This document shows, piece by piece, positions 34,544-43,406 of a stretch of 64,000 nucleotides of DNA. The translations under genes were made by a program, and so were the position numbers. The stretch's first letter is position 1, and each line of letters starts with the position of its first letter. The DNA comes from Saprospiraceae bacterium UBA3362 (lineage in GTDB: Bacteria; Bacteroidota; Bacteroidia; Chitinophagales; Saprospiraceae), in contig DEQQ01000086.1 in NCBI GenBank assembly GCA_002360455.1, positions 1-64,000 of the forward strand, read 5' to 3'. The notes beneath the pieces are model-generated. The model searched no databases and was not told the origin of the DNA. It saw nothing but the letters and a program-made list of their open reading frames with translations.

Positions 34544-36217
34544 TCATTTTTCAAGAGGATCATTCGGAGACTTTTTGATCATATCATCAATGTTGATGTA
34601 CTGCAATAGAGAAGCTAATCCCAGTACTATCAAAGTTGCAAAGACGTTATACCATAAAAATCCTATGTTGGTAAATTTGAACATATAAAAACTAAACAAT
34701 TGGGCTGCAATGGCTGCTATGAAAACAGCATTACCTCCTACATTTTTTCGATAAAAGGCTACTAAAAATATTCCTAAAACAGTTCCATAAAAAAGTGAAC
34801 CAATAATATTGATAAGCTGAATTAAATTTTCAAAAAGGTTGGCATAAAGACTGAATCCGATAGCAATAATTCCCCAAGCAATGGTAAGCAGTTTGGATAC
34901 GATAATATCATTCCAATTCAAATGTTTTGAAAAAAGTCTTTTGAAATAATCCACTGTACTTGTTGCTGCAAGTGCATTAAGTTCTGCACTTGTAGAGGAC
35001 ATTGCTGCACATAAAATCACAGCGATCAATAATCCGATTAATCCAATGGGCAAATGATGCAGAATATATTCCATGAACACATAATCTTTATCATTGGATT
35101 CAAGTTGAGGAAAATGTTGCTGCGTATACTCTTTTACATTAGATTTTATGGATTGTTGCTGTTCGGTTAACAATGCCGCTTTATCATATTCCTCTTGACT
35201 ATACAATTGTTGTTTTATCAGCTGAATTGAATCAAATGTGGAGGACCATTCTTTCCACTGTGAAGGAGCAGAACCGGAAACGGTCGTTCTTACCTGCTCA
35301 TTAAAATGAAGTGGCTGACTGGAAAATTGGTAAAAAACAAATAGCAGTACCCCGCATGTTAAAATAAAAAATTGCATCGGAATTTTTAATATTCCATTCA
35401 TGTACATTCCTTGTTTACTCTCCTCACTACTCTTGGCACCAATATACCTTGAAACTTGAGACTGATCTGTTCCAAAATAAGCTAAAGAAAGAAAAAATCC
35501 ACCAATAACTCCGGACCAAACAGTGTATCGATCTACCCAACTGAATTTTGTTTGAATGAAATCCAATTGATGGTGCGCAGAAGCGATTTGAATAATTTTA
35601 GTAAATCCTACTTCTTTTGGTAGATGAAAATAAATGTGAAAAAAAATAATCAACATTCCAATCAATATCAAACCCATTTGTTGTACCTGTGTCACCGTCA
35701 CTGCCTTGGAGCCTCCACCTACTGTATATACAATTACAGCCAATCCAACAGCTATATTGGTCCACTGTAAATTCCAATCTAATACTGTAGATAAGATAAT
35801 AGACGGAGCATATATTGTTAATCCTGCAGCTAATCCTCGTTGAATGAGAAATATTGTGGAGGCGAGTAATCTTGTTTTTAAATCAAATCTCTGCTCCAAA
35901 TATTCATAGGCCGTAAAGACTTTGAGCTTGTAAAAAGCAGGGATAAATACCTTGCCAATAACGATCATTGCCAGAGGAAGACCAAAATAAAATTGCACAA
36001 ACTTTAGGCCATCTGAAAAACCCTGTCCTGTTGTTGAAATGAAAGTAATGGCACTCGCCTGAGTAGCCATCACAGCAATCGTTGTTTGCCACCAAGAATT
36101 GCTTTGACTTCCCAGAAGATAATCTTCCAGCGAAATTTGTTTTCTTAGTTGAACTATTCCATAGAGTACAATAAAACCTATTGTTCCAAGCAATACTGTC
36201 CAATCTATCCAATGCAT
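34544..36217 (-). CDS. Sodium:solute symporter
   Basis: The 557-residue protein has about 13-14 transmembrane helices and SSF family features: SLEDYLLGSQSNSWWQTTIA, FISTTGQGFSDG, YEYLEQRFDLKTRLLAS and LAYFGTDQSQVSRYIGA. A hydrophilic insert of about 80 residues (about 305-385) interrupts the helices. These carriers co-import sugars, sialic acids, vitamins or amino acids with Na+. ATG 36217 begins on the last base of the PIG-L stop (TGATG), so both are translated together; the substrate is therefore probably a sugar derivative. Confidence 0.9.
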   Translation of the reverse strand: MHWIDWTVLLGTIGFIVLYGIVQLRKQISLEDYLLGSQSNSWWQTTIAVMATQASAITFISTTGQGFSDGLKFVQFYFGLPLAMIVIGKVFIPAFYKLKVFTAYEYLEQRFDLKTRLLASTIFLIQRGLAAGLTIYAPSIILSTVLDWNLQWTNIAVGLAVIVYTVGGGSKAVTVTQVQQMGLILIGMLIIFFHIYFHLPKEVGFTKIIQIASAHHQLDFIQTKFSWVDRYTVWSGVIGGFFLSLAYFGTDQSQVSRYIGAKSSEESKQGMYMNGILKIPMQFFILTCGVLLFVFYQFSSQPLHFNEQVRTTVSGSAPSQWKEWSSTFDSIQLIKQQLYSQEEYDKAALLTEQQQSIKSNVKEYTQQHFPQLESNDKDYVFMEYILHHLPIGLIGLLIAVILCAAMSSTSAELNALAATSTVDYFKRLFSKHLNWNDIIVSKLLTIAWGIIAIGFSLYANLFENLIQLINIIGSLFYGTVLGIFLVAFYRKNVGGNAVFIAAIAAQLFSFYMFKFTNIGFLWYNVFATLIVLGLASLLQYINIDDMIKKSPNDPLEK

Positions 36218-38712
36218 CAAAAACCAATTAGATTGGAGAATAATTTATAGGCTCCGATATTTCCTTCAGGCAACTGTCTAAAAAACGACAATCCTGTATA
36301 AATAAAATGGCCTTTTCCTACCGGCATTGTGATTAATGCAGACTTCAAGTTGTTTTCATTTGGATCTCTCATTTGGAAAAGTTCTGTATAATGGTTATCA
36401 TATGAATTAGGAAAATACAATCCTCTTTCTTGTACCCATCCATCAAAATCTTTTGAGCTGATTTGATTTGGAGTTGTCATGATGGGATGAGATGGATTAA
36501 TGAATTCTACTTTTGCATTTTCGTCGGTAATTCTATCTCTCGAAATTTTTAAAGGAGATGGTGCAAAATCTGAGGTCACCAGATCTGCAGTGGTGTTGTA
36601 TTGGAAAATCACTTTGCCTCCTTGTTCCATGAATGGAACTATTACAGACTTAACTTGATTTAGTGATTCATTGGTATTCAAGGCTCTGATTCCAAAAATG
36701 AGAACTTGAATTCCTTTTAATTGATCTTTATTCAATTGGTGTGCAGGAATTAGCTTCACATCATATCCCATGGTTTGGAGTGCAGACAATGTGTAGTCTC
36801 CAGCTCCGGGGATAAAAGCTATTTTCTTTGGCTTTGTATTCACAGAATAGGGCTTCACTGTAAATGAAGCCGGTGTGAGCATGTGTTGATTTGGAATATG
36901 AGGGTATTTTATTTCTTTATAATTCATCATTTGTTCATTATTCAATAATACTTTGATGGTTTCCGTCTTATAGTCTTCCAATACAGCTGAGATCTCAAAA
37001 TCTAAAGTTTTTTTATCACCGGATTTTTCTAATGTAAATTCCAATTGACTTGGACTTATTTTTATTTTATCGGAGTGCAAAAAAGCAATTTGAGCCTGTT
37101 GATGATCTGTATTGGTTTGTATTGTAATCTGAAACTTGGTTTGTGTTTTTGGTTTTACAAAAATGAATTTTTGCATAGGAAGAGCGCAGACTGTGGGTAA
37201 TACATCCAACGGTTGGGACACTTCACCCAAAACAGGATCATCATTTTTATAATATACAGGAGCATTAATCTGATAGGTTTTTTCATTGACCTTTATGAAT
37301 AAATGGCTTACCACATCTCTGGGTTTTAGAGGAGAGCTGCAGATGTTGTCCGGTCCGGAATAAAAGTCCGGTCTTCTTCCATTGAGCAACCAAAATGCAG
37401 TACCGGGAACGAGATTGCGATTTAATACAATTGTTTGTGTTGTTTGTAGAACTTTATTTTTACTCACAGAAGTATTTAATACAGAATCCCATGAACTTCC
37501 GGAAATTGTGTTTTGCATAACATGAATGGACTGATTGCTGTTGTGCACAAATTCAGACTGAACAGGGAGTGTTATTCCGGGACAGAGCTTAGACTGTGAG
37601 GAAAATGTTGCAAAGTAAATTCCGACACAGTCAAAGATAAGATCTTGTACTTCCTTGAGTTTGATGGTTTTCCATTGTGAAGAAGGCAACTGTTCAATTT
37701 GTCTTTCTATTTCTTGTAATGCAGGAATGCTCTTATCAGGATCTGAGATTTGGAATTGCTTGATCATTTGATCTATGGACTGATCAATATTACCGCCTCC
37801 ATCAAATCGCGTCCAGCTAAAATCCATTCCATCCAAAATGGATTCTTCACCACTGTTTTTTGGTGCATCTATGCGTTCAAAGTATTCTATTTGCGAGCCT
37901 CTGGTGCTATTGATACCGAATCCTTGAGACTTATGCATTGATCTACTCATCGCTGCAATTTCTGTTGCTGCAAGTCCATAGCCGGGAAGGAATTGTCCTA
38001 CATCATAGCTGTGGTATGCCGATTTATCTGCCTGTTCAAATTTTTCCCTGCTTCCCCAAAACCACCATGAAGTATTGTAATACAATCTCTTTACAATGTG
38101 AGGCTCGTAATTGGATAAACTTCCTTTTTGAAATAAATAACTGTTGCTTTGTTCAAAGGCTTCTTTGGCAAGAATTGCAGAAGCTGTATGATGACCATGA
38201 GTTTTTCCCGAAGTTCGATGATCAAATCGAGTGATGATAATATCAGGTTTGAACTCACGAATTACTCGAACCACTTGCTTTAATAAACTGTCTTTATTCC
38301 ATATTGAAAATGTCTCTTCTGCTGTTTTGGAATACCCAAAATCATTTGCTGTAGTAAAATATTGAATACCTCCATCGATTTCTCTTGCTTTTAATAATTC
38401 ATTGGTTCTTATCAAACCAAGCGCTTCATCCAATTCTGACCCAATCAAATTTTGTCCTCCGTCTCCTCTTGTGAGTGACAGATACCCAACTCTGAGATGG
38501 CGTTCTTTGGATAATGCTGCAATCAATCTTGTGTTTTCATCATCAGGATGTGCTGCGATGTAAAGAACTGAACCGAGCACTTTGAGCTTCTTCATTTTTT
38601 CATAAATCATCGAAGAAGAGGCCGAACTCCTTGCCTGAGCATTCAGACTTATGGCAGCAATGGTAAATAGGAAAATGAAAATCAGACTTTGTCTCTGTTT
38701 TTTAATAAGCAT
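36217..38712 (-). CDS. PIG-L family deacetylase with C-terminal GATase-like domain
   Basis: The 831-residue exported protein has a signal peptide (to about residue 27, AISLNAQ). The LmbE/PIG-L domain follows (about 45-260): YIAAHPDDENTRLIAALS has the AHPDDE zinc motif, then RGDGGQNLIGSEL and HHTASAILAKEAF. The family removes acetyl groups from N-acetylglucosamine-type substrates. A beta-rich middle (about 400-640) and a C-terminal half resembling ThuA/GATase1-like folds (FIPGAGDYTLSALQTMGYDV; QGIQVLIFGIRALN; IFQYNTTADLVT) make it a large multi-domain Bacteroidota type. It is probably periplasmic. Co-translated with the symporter. Confidence 0.9.
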   Translation of the reverse strand: MLIKKQRQSLIFIFLFTIAAISLNAQARSSASSSMIYEKMKKLKVLGSVLYIAAHPDDENTRLIAALSKERHLRVGYLSLTRGDGGQNLIGSELDEALGLIRTNELLKAREIDGGIQYFTTANDFGYSKTAEETFSIWNKDSLLKQVVRVIREFKPDIIITRFDHRTSGKTHGHHTASAILAKEAFEQSNSYLFQKGSLSNYEPHIVKRLYYNTSWWFWGSREKFEQADKSAYHSYDVGQFLPGYGLAATEIAAMSRSMHKSQGFGINSTRGSQIEYFERIDAPKNSGEESILDGMDFSWTRFDGGGNIDQSIDQMIKQFQISDPDKSIPALQEIERQIEQLPSSQWKTIKLKEVQDLIFDCVGIYFATFSSQSKLCPGITLPVQSEFVHNSNQSIHVMQNTISGSSWDSVLNTSVSKNKVLQTTQTIVLNRNLVPGTAFWLLNGRRPDFYSGPDNICSSPLKPRDVVSHLFIKVNEKTYQINAPVYYKNDDPVLGEVSQPLDVLPTVCALPMQKFIFVKPKTQTKFQITIQTNTDHQQAQIAFLHSDKIKISPSQLEFTLEKSGDKKTLDFEISAVLEDYKTETIKVLLNNEQMMNYKEIKYPHIPNQHMLTPASFTVKPYSVNTKPKKIAFIPGAGDYTLSALQTMGYDVKLIPAHQLNKDQLKGIQVLIFGIRALNTNESLNQVKSVIVPFMEQGGKVIFQYNTTADLVTSDFAPSPLKISRDRITDENAKVEFINPSHPIMTTPNQISSKDFDGWVQERGLYFPNSYDNHYTELFQMRDPNENNLKSALITMPVGKGHFIYTGLSFFRQLPEGNIGAYKLFSNLIGF

Positions 38713-38783
38713 ACCAAATAATTATTGTCATTTTAGAACCCAAAGATAAGCTACTTGTTTACCATTGGAACATTTGAATAGGC

Positions 38784-39866
38784 ATGAATCTGCAAGCTTT
38801 TTTTGCTTCTCATCAGCAATTACCATTGATTCTAGGGCCCTGCAGCGCAGAATCCTATCAACAATTGGAGCAAATTATTCAGGAGCTTGATCCGCTTAAG
38901 CCTGTATATATCCGCGCAGGAGTCTGGAAACCTAGAACTCGTCCGGGTCATTTTCAAGGGATAGGGATCGAGGCTTTGGATTGGATGGAGGATTTGGCAA
39001 GAAAATATCAAATCGAATTTTGTACTGAGGTGGCCAATGCACAGCATGTTGAGCATTGTCTCAAAAGAAATATCAGAACCTTGTGGATAGGAGCCAGAAC
39101 CACAGTCAATCCATTTTATGTAGAAGAAATTGCAAAAGCTCTCAAAGGTGAACAAGCTAAAGTAATGGTAAAAAATCCTATGAATCCTGATTTGAATTTA
39201 TGGATTGGGGCCATTGAGAGGGTAGCCAATGAAGGAATAGAACAGATAGCAGCTATTCATAGAGGCTTTTCATTTTATGGCAATGCGATTTATAGAAATG
39301 TTCCTTATTGGCAGATTCCAATAGAACTCAAACGGAAGATGCCTCAGATTCAAATGATCATTGACATTTCTCACATTGCCGGCTCTGTGGTTCATCTAAG
39401 AGAAATAGCACAAATAGCCTTGGATCTTAATTTTGACGGAATCATGGCCGAGGTCCATCACGATCCTCAGAAGGCCTTGAGTGATGCAGATCAACAAGTA
39501 ACAGCAGATTTTTTTAATCGAGAGGTTCTTAGTCATTTAGTAAGGAGAACTAACTTACTGACAGAATCTGCAGCTTATGCAGAGATCCGTGAGTTGAGAA
39601 ATCAAATTGATGTGTTAGATGCTGAGGTGATTACAAGACTAGCCAAAAGGATGAAATTAGCGCAAGAATTGGGGAAACTTAAAAAAGCTTATGGAATCTC
39701 GATTTTTCAATTGGAACGATGGAATGAAATTGTCAATAAATCTTTAGAGATAGGAAAAGAAAATGGACTTAATGAAGAATTCATTTTTTCATTAATAGAA
39801 GCCATTCATGTTGAGTCCATACAACATCAAAGCAAAACAATGAATCAAAACTCCAAGCTCCAATAG
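38784..39866 (+). CDS. Bifunctional DAHP synthase / chorismate mutase
   Basis: The 360-residue protein joins two shikimate-pathway activities. Residues 1-250 are a type I-beta/KDOPS-like DAHP synthase: LILGPCSAES, YIRAGVWKPRTRPGHFQG, IDISHIAGSVVHLREIAQIA and DGIMAEVHHDPQKALSDADQQ. Residues about 265-350 are an AroQ chorismate mutase: ELRNQIDVLDAEVITRLAKR, MKLAQELGKLKKAYGI and EEFIFSLIEAIHVESI. This arrangement is common in Bacteroidota, where the mutase domain often mediates feedback control. It is followed closely by the permease gene. Confidence 0.95.
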   Translation: MNLQAFFASHQQLPLILGPCSAESYQQLEQIIQELDPLKPVYIRAGVWKPRTRPGHFQGIGIEALDWMEDLARKYQIEFCTEVANAQHVEHCLKRNIRTLWIGARTTVNPFYVEEIAKALKGEQAKVMVKNPMNPDLNLWIGAIERVANEGIEQIAAIHRGFSFYGNAIYRNVPYWQIPIELKRKMPQIQMIIDISHIAGSVVHLREIAQIALDLNFDGIMAEVHHDPQKALSDADQQVTADFFNREVLSHLVRRTNLLTESAAYAEIRELRNQIDVLDAEVITRLAKRMKLAQELGKLKKAYGISIFQLERWNEIVNKSLEIGKENGLNEEFIFSLIEAIHVESIQHQSKTMNQNSKLQ

Positions 39867-39871
39867 TGCTA

Positions 39872-41116
39872 ATGAATGTTTCTGCTTTTATTTCTAAAAA
39901 ATCCTATGCCTCATTTTCCGGCTCTTTTACCAAAACCATTATTAGAATTTCTGTTGCTGCAACGGCATTGAGCCTCGCCGTAATAATCATTGCTTACGCA
40001 GTTTTTGCCGGCTTTCAATCGGATATTTCAAAAAAAGTATTCGGATTTTGGGGACATATCCATATTACAGATCTGTCTGTAAATAGAAGCATTGAGCCTG
40101 TTCCGATTTTTGTGACCGACAGTCTCATACGCTCAATTAAAGAATATGATTACAAACTAAAATCTTCTTCATCAGCAATAGAAAACGTTCATCCCTTTGC
40201 AATTATTCCGGGCATTATCAACAAAGAGGAAGAATCTGCGGGCTTGTTTTTTAAAGGACTGGATCAGAGGTTTCAGTGGGATCAATTTAAGACCTATGTA
40301 AAAGAAGGAGATGTAGGACTGTGGGATTCTTCTTGTATTAGACAGATTCTAATCTCTGAGCAGACGGCATTGGAACATTCTTGGAAGCCGGGCGATGCAC
40401 TCATTCTTAATGTTGTCTCCAATGGTGAACATCTCAAAAGAAAGCTAAAAATTGCTGCGATTTATAAAACAGGCTTGGAAGAGTATGACAAAAAATTTGC
40501 AATCATTCATCTTGATCTTATCAGAGAAATTTTAAACTGGAATCAGTCTCAAGCTACAGGTTTGGAAATCAGTGTTAGGAATGTGGCGCAGGCAGAACAA
40601 ATTAGTCAGATCATCTATGATGATATACTTCCCATGAAATATTATTCGGAAACGATTCGAAATAAATTTCCTAATATTTTTGAATGGTTGGCATTACAAG
40701 ACATCAATAAATATTTTATTTTAGGTCTGGTGTTGTTAGTCTGTATCATCAATATGATTGTGATGCTGTTGGTTTTGGTGTTGGAGAGAGTTTATCTCAT
40801 AGGAGTACTGAGTTCTCTTGGAATGCGTGTGAGCAGTATACGCAAGATTTTTTTATACTACTCATCTTATATTTTATTTTGGGGAATATTATTAGGGAAT
40901 TTGTTGGGAGTAGGATTCTGTTTGTTGCAAAAAAAATATAAGTTTATTCGATTAAGTGAAGCAGATTATTATCTATCTCATGCTCCGGTGAGTCTTGAGC
41001 TGTGGCCTGTATTGGGTCTTAATATTTTGTTTTTCGGACTCATCGTTTTGGTGTTAATATTACCCAGTTCTTTTGTAGCCAAAATTAAGCCTGTAGAGTC
41101 ACTCAAATTTAGATAA
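39872..41116 (+). CDS. ABC transporter permease, LolE/FtsX-like
   Basis: The 414-residue protein has one N-terminal transmembrane helix (about 26-48), a periplasmic domain of about 220 residues and three C-terminal helices (about 290-315, 335-360, 380-405), the MacB/FtsX topology. Features include FISKKSYASFSGSFTKTIIR at the start and LVLERVYLIGVLSSLGMRVS before the third helix, as in lipoprotein-releasing permeases LolC/LolE. No ATPase gene is adjacent. GTG 39866 is an alternative start two codons upstream. Confidence 0.87.
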   Translation: MNVSAFISKKSYASFSGSFTKTIIRISVAATALSLAVIIIAYAVFAGFQSDISKKVFGFWGHIHITDLSVNRSIEPVPIFVTDSLIRSIKEYDYKLKSSSSAIENVHPFAIIPGIINKEEESAGLFFKGLDQRFQWDQFKTYVKEGDVGLWDSSCIRQILISEQTALEHSWKPGDALILNVVSNGEHLKRKLKIAAIYKTGLEEYDKKFAIIHLDLIREILNWNQSQATGLEISVRNVAQAEQISQIIYDDILPMKYYSETIRNKFPNIFEWLALQDINKYFILGLVLLVCIINMIVMLLVLVLERVYLIGVLSSLGMRVSSIRKIFLYYSSYILFWGILLGNLLGVGFCLLQKKYKFIRLSEADYYLSHAPVSLELWPVLGLNILFFGLIVLVLILPSSFVAKIKPVESLKFR

Positions 41117-41317
41117 AAAGAAAGCGCAGGATCAAAATATTAATTTTATTATTAATATATAACTGGTTCATTTGTATATTTGTGTAAAATATTATGAAAA
41201 TTTTATGGAATTATTGAATTTATTTAGTCAAAATGTTGTTTAGCCATTGACTGAATGAATTAGATCAAGTCTTAATTACGTAACAATTATTTAATTATTA
41301 TTTAAAAAAACTTATTA

Positions 41318-41698
41318 ATGAGTCTTCAACAAAAATACAGCAAAGCCCTTGAATTAGGCAAAGCTTTAAACATTCAAAACGGTGATGTTCAAGAAACAGA
41401 TGGCATTCTTCGCGTAAGAGGTTTGGCTCAAACTCAATACGAGAAAGATCAAATCTGGGATGCAATAAAAGCAGCAGGTGGACAAAACCCATCTGATATC
41501 GTTGCAGATATTCAAGTTGCAATCACTGATTACTACACAAAGCACACTGTTGCCAAAGGTGAAAGTTTGAGTTTGATTGCAAAAAAATATTATGATGATG
41601 CAATGAAGTACAAGCATATTTTTGAAGCGAATAGAGATGTTCTGAAAAATCCGGATATCATTCATCCGGGTCAAGAATTGACTATTCCAATAGTTTAA
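41318..41698 (+). CDS. BON-LysM domain protein (Kbp-like)
   Basis: The 126-residue protein resembles E. coli Kbp (YgaU): a BON-like N-terminal domain (about 12-70: GILRVRGLAQTQYEKDQIWD, IVADIQVAITDY) and a LysM domain at the C-terminus (HTVAKGESLSLIAKKYYDD through HPGQELTIPIV). No signal peptide is seen; Kbp is a cytoplasmic potassium-binding protein. A TATATTTG -7 box lies at 41175-41182. A strong terminator follows the gene. Confidence 0.87.
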   Translation: MSLQQKYSKALELGKALNIQNGDVQETDGILRVRGLAQTQYEKDQIWDAIKAAGGQNPSDIVADIQVAITDYYTKHTVAKGESLSLIAKKYYDDAMKYKHIFEANRDVLKNPDIIHPGQELTIPIV

Positions 41699-41720
41699 TT
41701 TGAATTTTTTGAATAAAAAG

Positions 41721-41757
41721 AAAGGCTTTGGTCGCAAGATCAAAGCCTTTTTATTTT
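41721..41757 (+). terminator. Bidirectional intrinsic terminator
   Basis: AAAGGCTTTG and CAAAGCCTTT pair perfectly over 10 bp around a 10-base loop, followed by TTATTTT; the opposite strand has a similar T-rich tract. It lies 23 bases after the BON-LysM stop and 47 bases from the end of the convergent gene, so it probably serves both. Confidence 0.9.
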
Positions 41758-41803
41758 GAATATATCCTATAGGATTGAAAAACGAATGGATTCGAAGATG
41801 AAA

Positions 41804-42337
41804 TTATTCTGATTTTTCACCAATAAATTGTTGTTCTTTATTTTTAAATAGGATATTAAAAGTAGTTAGACTTCCGTAAATTCTTGTGATGTATTGTTGA
41901 AGGTTAATTTTTTCTTCTTCATCCAGTTTGCTCGCATTGACACGTTGTTCCATAACTCTCAAGCGATCCCGAACCATAATTATTTTATGAAAAAAAGTTT
42001 CTACAGGAATTTCTTTTTCTTTTAGTCCTGCTTCTCCGGGCTTAAGAATGAGCACACCGCCTTTCCATTTGTCACCGATGGGAACTACTTCTGAGATATC
42101 ACTCCAGGCGCGCAATATTTTTGCTAATGCTTTTTCGGCTTCAGAAAAAGAGACAGACTCCGTAGTTTCAATAGCGTCAATAATTTCCCATTGTGTATAA
42201 TCTTTTCCAACCGTTTTTATTCCGAACTGAATAAAACACACTTGATATGCCGCGAGCTCCACTGCAATAATAACACCTTCCTGAAAAGCCGGATGACGCA
42301 CTCTCGAACCTATTCCCAATATTTTATTTTCGCTCAT
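41804..42337 (-). CDS. Conserved hypothetical protein with Tudor-like start
   Basis: The 177-residue soluble protein begins GIGSRVRHPAFQEGVIIAVE and continues YQVCFIQFGIKTVGKDYTQ, resembling the small beta-barrel (Tudor-like) domain at the C-terminus of PcrA/UvrD helicases. The remaining 120 residues are helical (SEAEKALAKILRAWSDISEV; MEQRVNASKLDEEEKINLQQ). Function is unknown; similar small proteins are seen in Bacteroidota. TTG 42343 lies two codons upstream of ATG 42337. Confidence 0.65.
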   Translation of the reverse strand: MSENKILGIGSRVRHPAFQEGVIIAVELAAYQVCFIQFGIKTVGKDYTQWEIIDAIETTESVSFSEAEKALAKILRAWSDISEVVPIGDKWKGGVLILKPGEAGLKEKEIPVETFFHKIIMVRDRLRVMEQRVNASKLDEEEKINLQQYITRIYGSLTTFNILFKNKEQQFIGEKSE

Positions 42338-42377
42338 ATTCAATTTTTAGAATGATATGAATACAATTTTTGTTTTG

Positions 42378-42478
42378 CTGTGCCCCATGCCTGCATGGGT
42401 CGGAGTCTTTCGGGGTTCACTTCGTTCCGTCTATAGTCGCTTTGCGCCTATAGACCGAGCCCTACAGCCTCCTCACAG
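42378..42478 (-). repeat. Structured intergenic repeat, copy C (downstream of infC)
   Basis: In minus-strand reading: outer stem CTGTG / CACAG, first hairpin GTCTATA-13 bases-TATAGAC, core CGGAACGAAGTGAACCCCG, second hairpin CCCATGC-AG-GCATGGG. It lies 43 bases beyond the infC stop in the same sense and could be part of its 3' UTR. Confidence 0.75.
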
Positions 42479-42521
42479 AATTTTATTTTGGCCTTACGAT
42501 TTTCAAATCTATAAAATCCAA

Positions 42522-43115
42522 TTAACTGTTTGATTTATTTTGTTTTTTAGGACTAAGAATAATATGCATTCTTTTCCCTTCTAACCTAGGCAATTCCTCA
42601 GCAGCTCCGTAAGGTTCCAATTCTTTCATAAATTTAAGAAGAATCAGTTCACCTCTATCTTGATAGATGATGGCTCGTCCTCTAAATTGTACAAAAGCTT
42701 TGACTTTAGAGCCTTCTTCCAAAAATTTGATGGCATGTTTGAGTTTGAATTCAAAATCATGCTCATCCGTATTGGGGCCAAAGCGAATTTCTTTGATGAC
42801 TACTTTGGCTGTTTTGGATTTTAACTCTTTATCTTTTTTCTTTTTTAGATAAATAAATTTGTTGAAGTCAATAATCTTACAAACAGGAGGGTCCGATTTT
42901 TCAGTAATTACAATAAGGTCTACTCCCATCTCTCTTGCCCAGCGTAATGCCTCTTGGGTAGAGTAAACTCCGGCAACAATTTCTTTGCCTGCAGCTTGAC
43001 TTATTTCATCAAAATCTTCGCCTATGAGTCGAACAGATGGTGTTCTGATTTCGGAATTGGTTTTAATCTGGCTTTTAAGTTCGTCCAGGGGATTAGGTCT
43101 TTTTCTTAAATTCAA
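42522..43115 (-). CDS. infC: Translation initiation factor IF-3
   Basis: IF-3 binds the 30S subunit and checks start codon and initiator tRNA. The 197-residue protein has the IF3 N-domain (about 20-90: SEIRTPSVRLIGEDF, EALRWAREMGVDLIVI, PPVCKIIDFNKFIYLKKKK) and C-domain (about 95-190: KEIRFGPNTDEHDFEFKL, KVKAFVQFRGR, LEGKRMHIILSPKK). No ATG exists upstream in frame before a stop; TTG 43115 is the only plausible start, in line with known non-AUG start and autoregulation of infC. rpmI and rplT do not follow. Confidence 0.95.
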   Translation of the reverse strand: MNLRKRPNPLDELKSQIKTNSEIRTPSVRLIGEDFDEISQAAGKEIVAGVYSTQEALRWAREMGVDLIVITEKSDPPVCKIIDFNKFIYLKKKKDKELKSKTAKVVIKEIRFGPNTDEHDFEFKLKHAIKFLEEGSKVKAFVQFRGRAIIYQDRGELILLKFMKELEPYGAAEELPRLEGKRMHIILSPKKQNKSNS

Positions 43116-43406
43116 TGGATATAGTTTTGGTTAATTAATACAAAGTTAAAAAGATTATAATATGAGGGTAAAAATTATCAAGCTAATTTTTGAAACATTT
43201 GTGATAAAGATTTTAGGAAGGTAAGGTCAGCTTGCTGAATTTTACATTGTATTTGAACTATTCTCACGCAGTTGCAATAGTATCAGCATTTATTATATTA
43301 TTAAAAAATATAATATAAATATTTACCTTGAAAAATTCCTATCAGCCGGAACTTGATATTCAATTCCTGTAGCTCGTGATTTAGCAATAAATTTCTGCAA
43401 TTTTTA

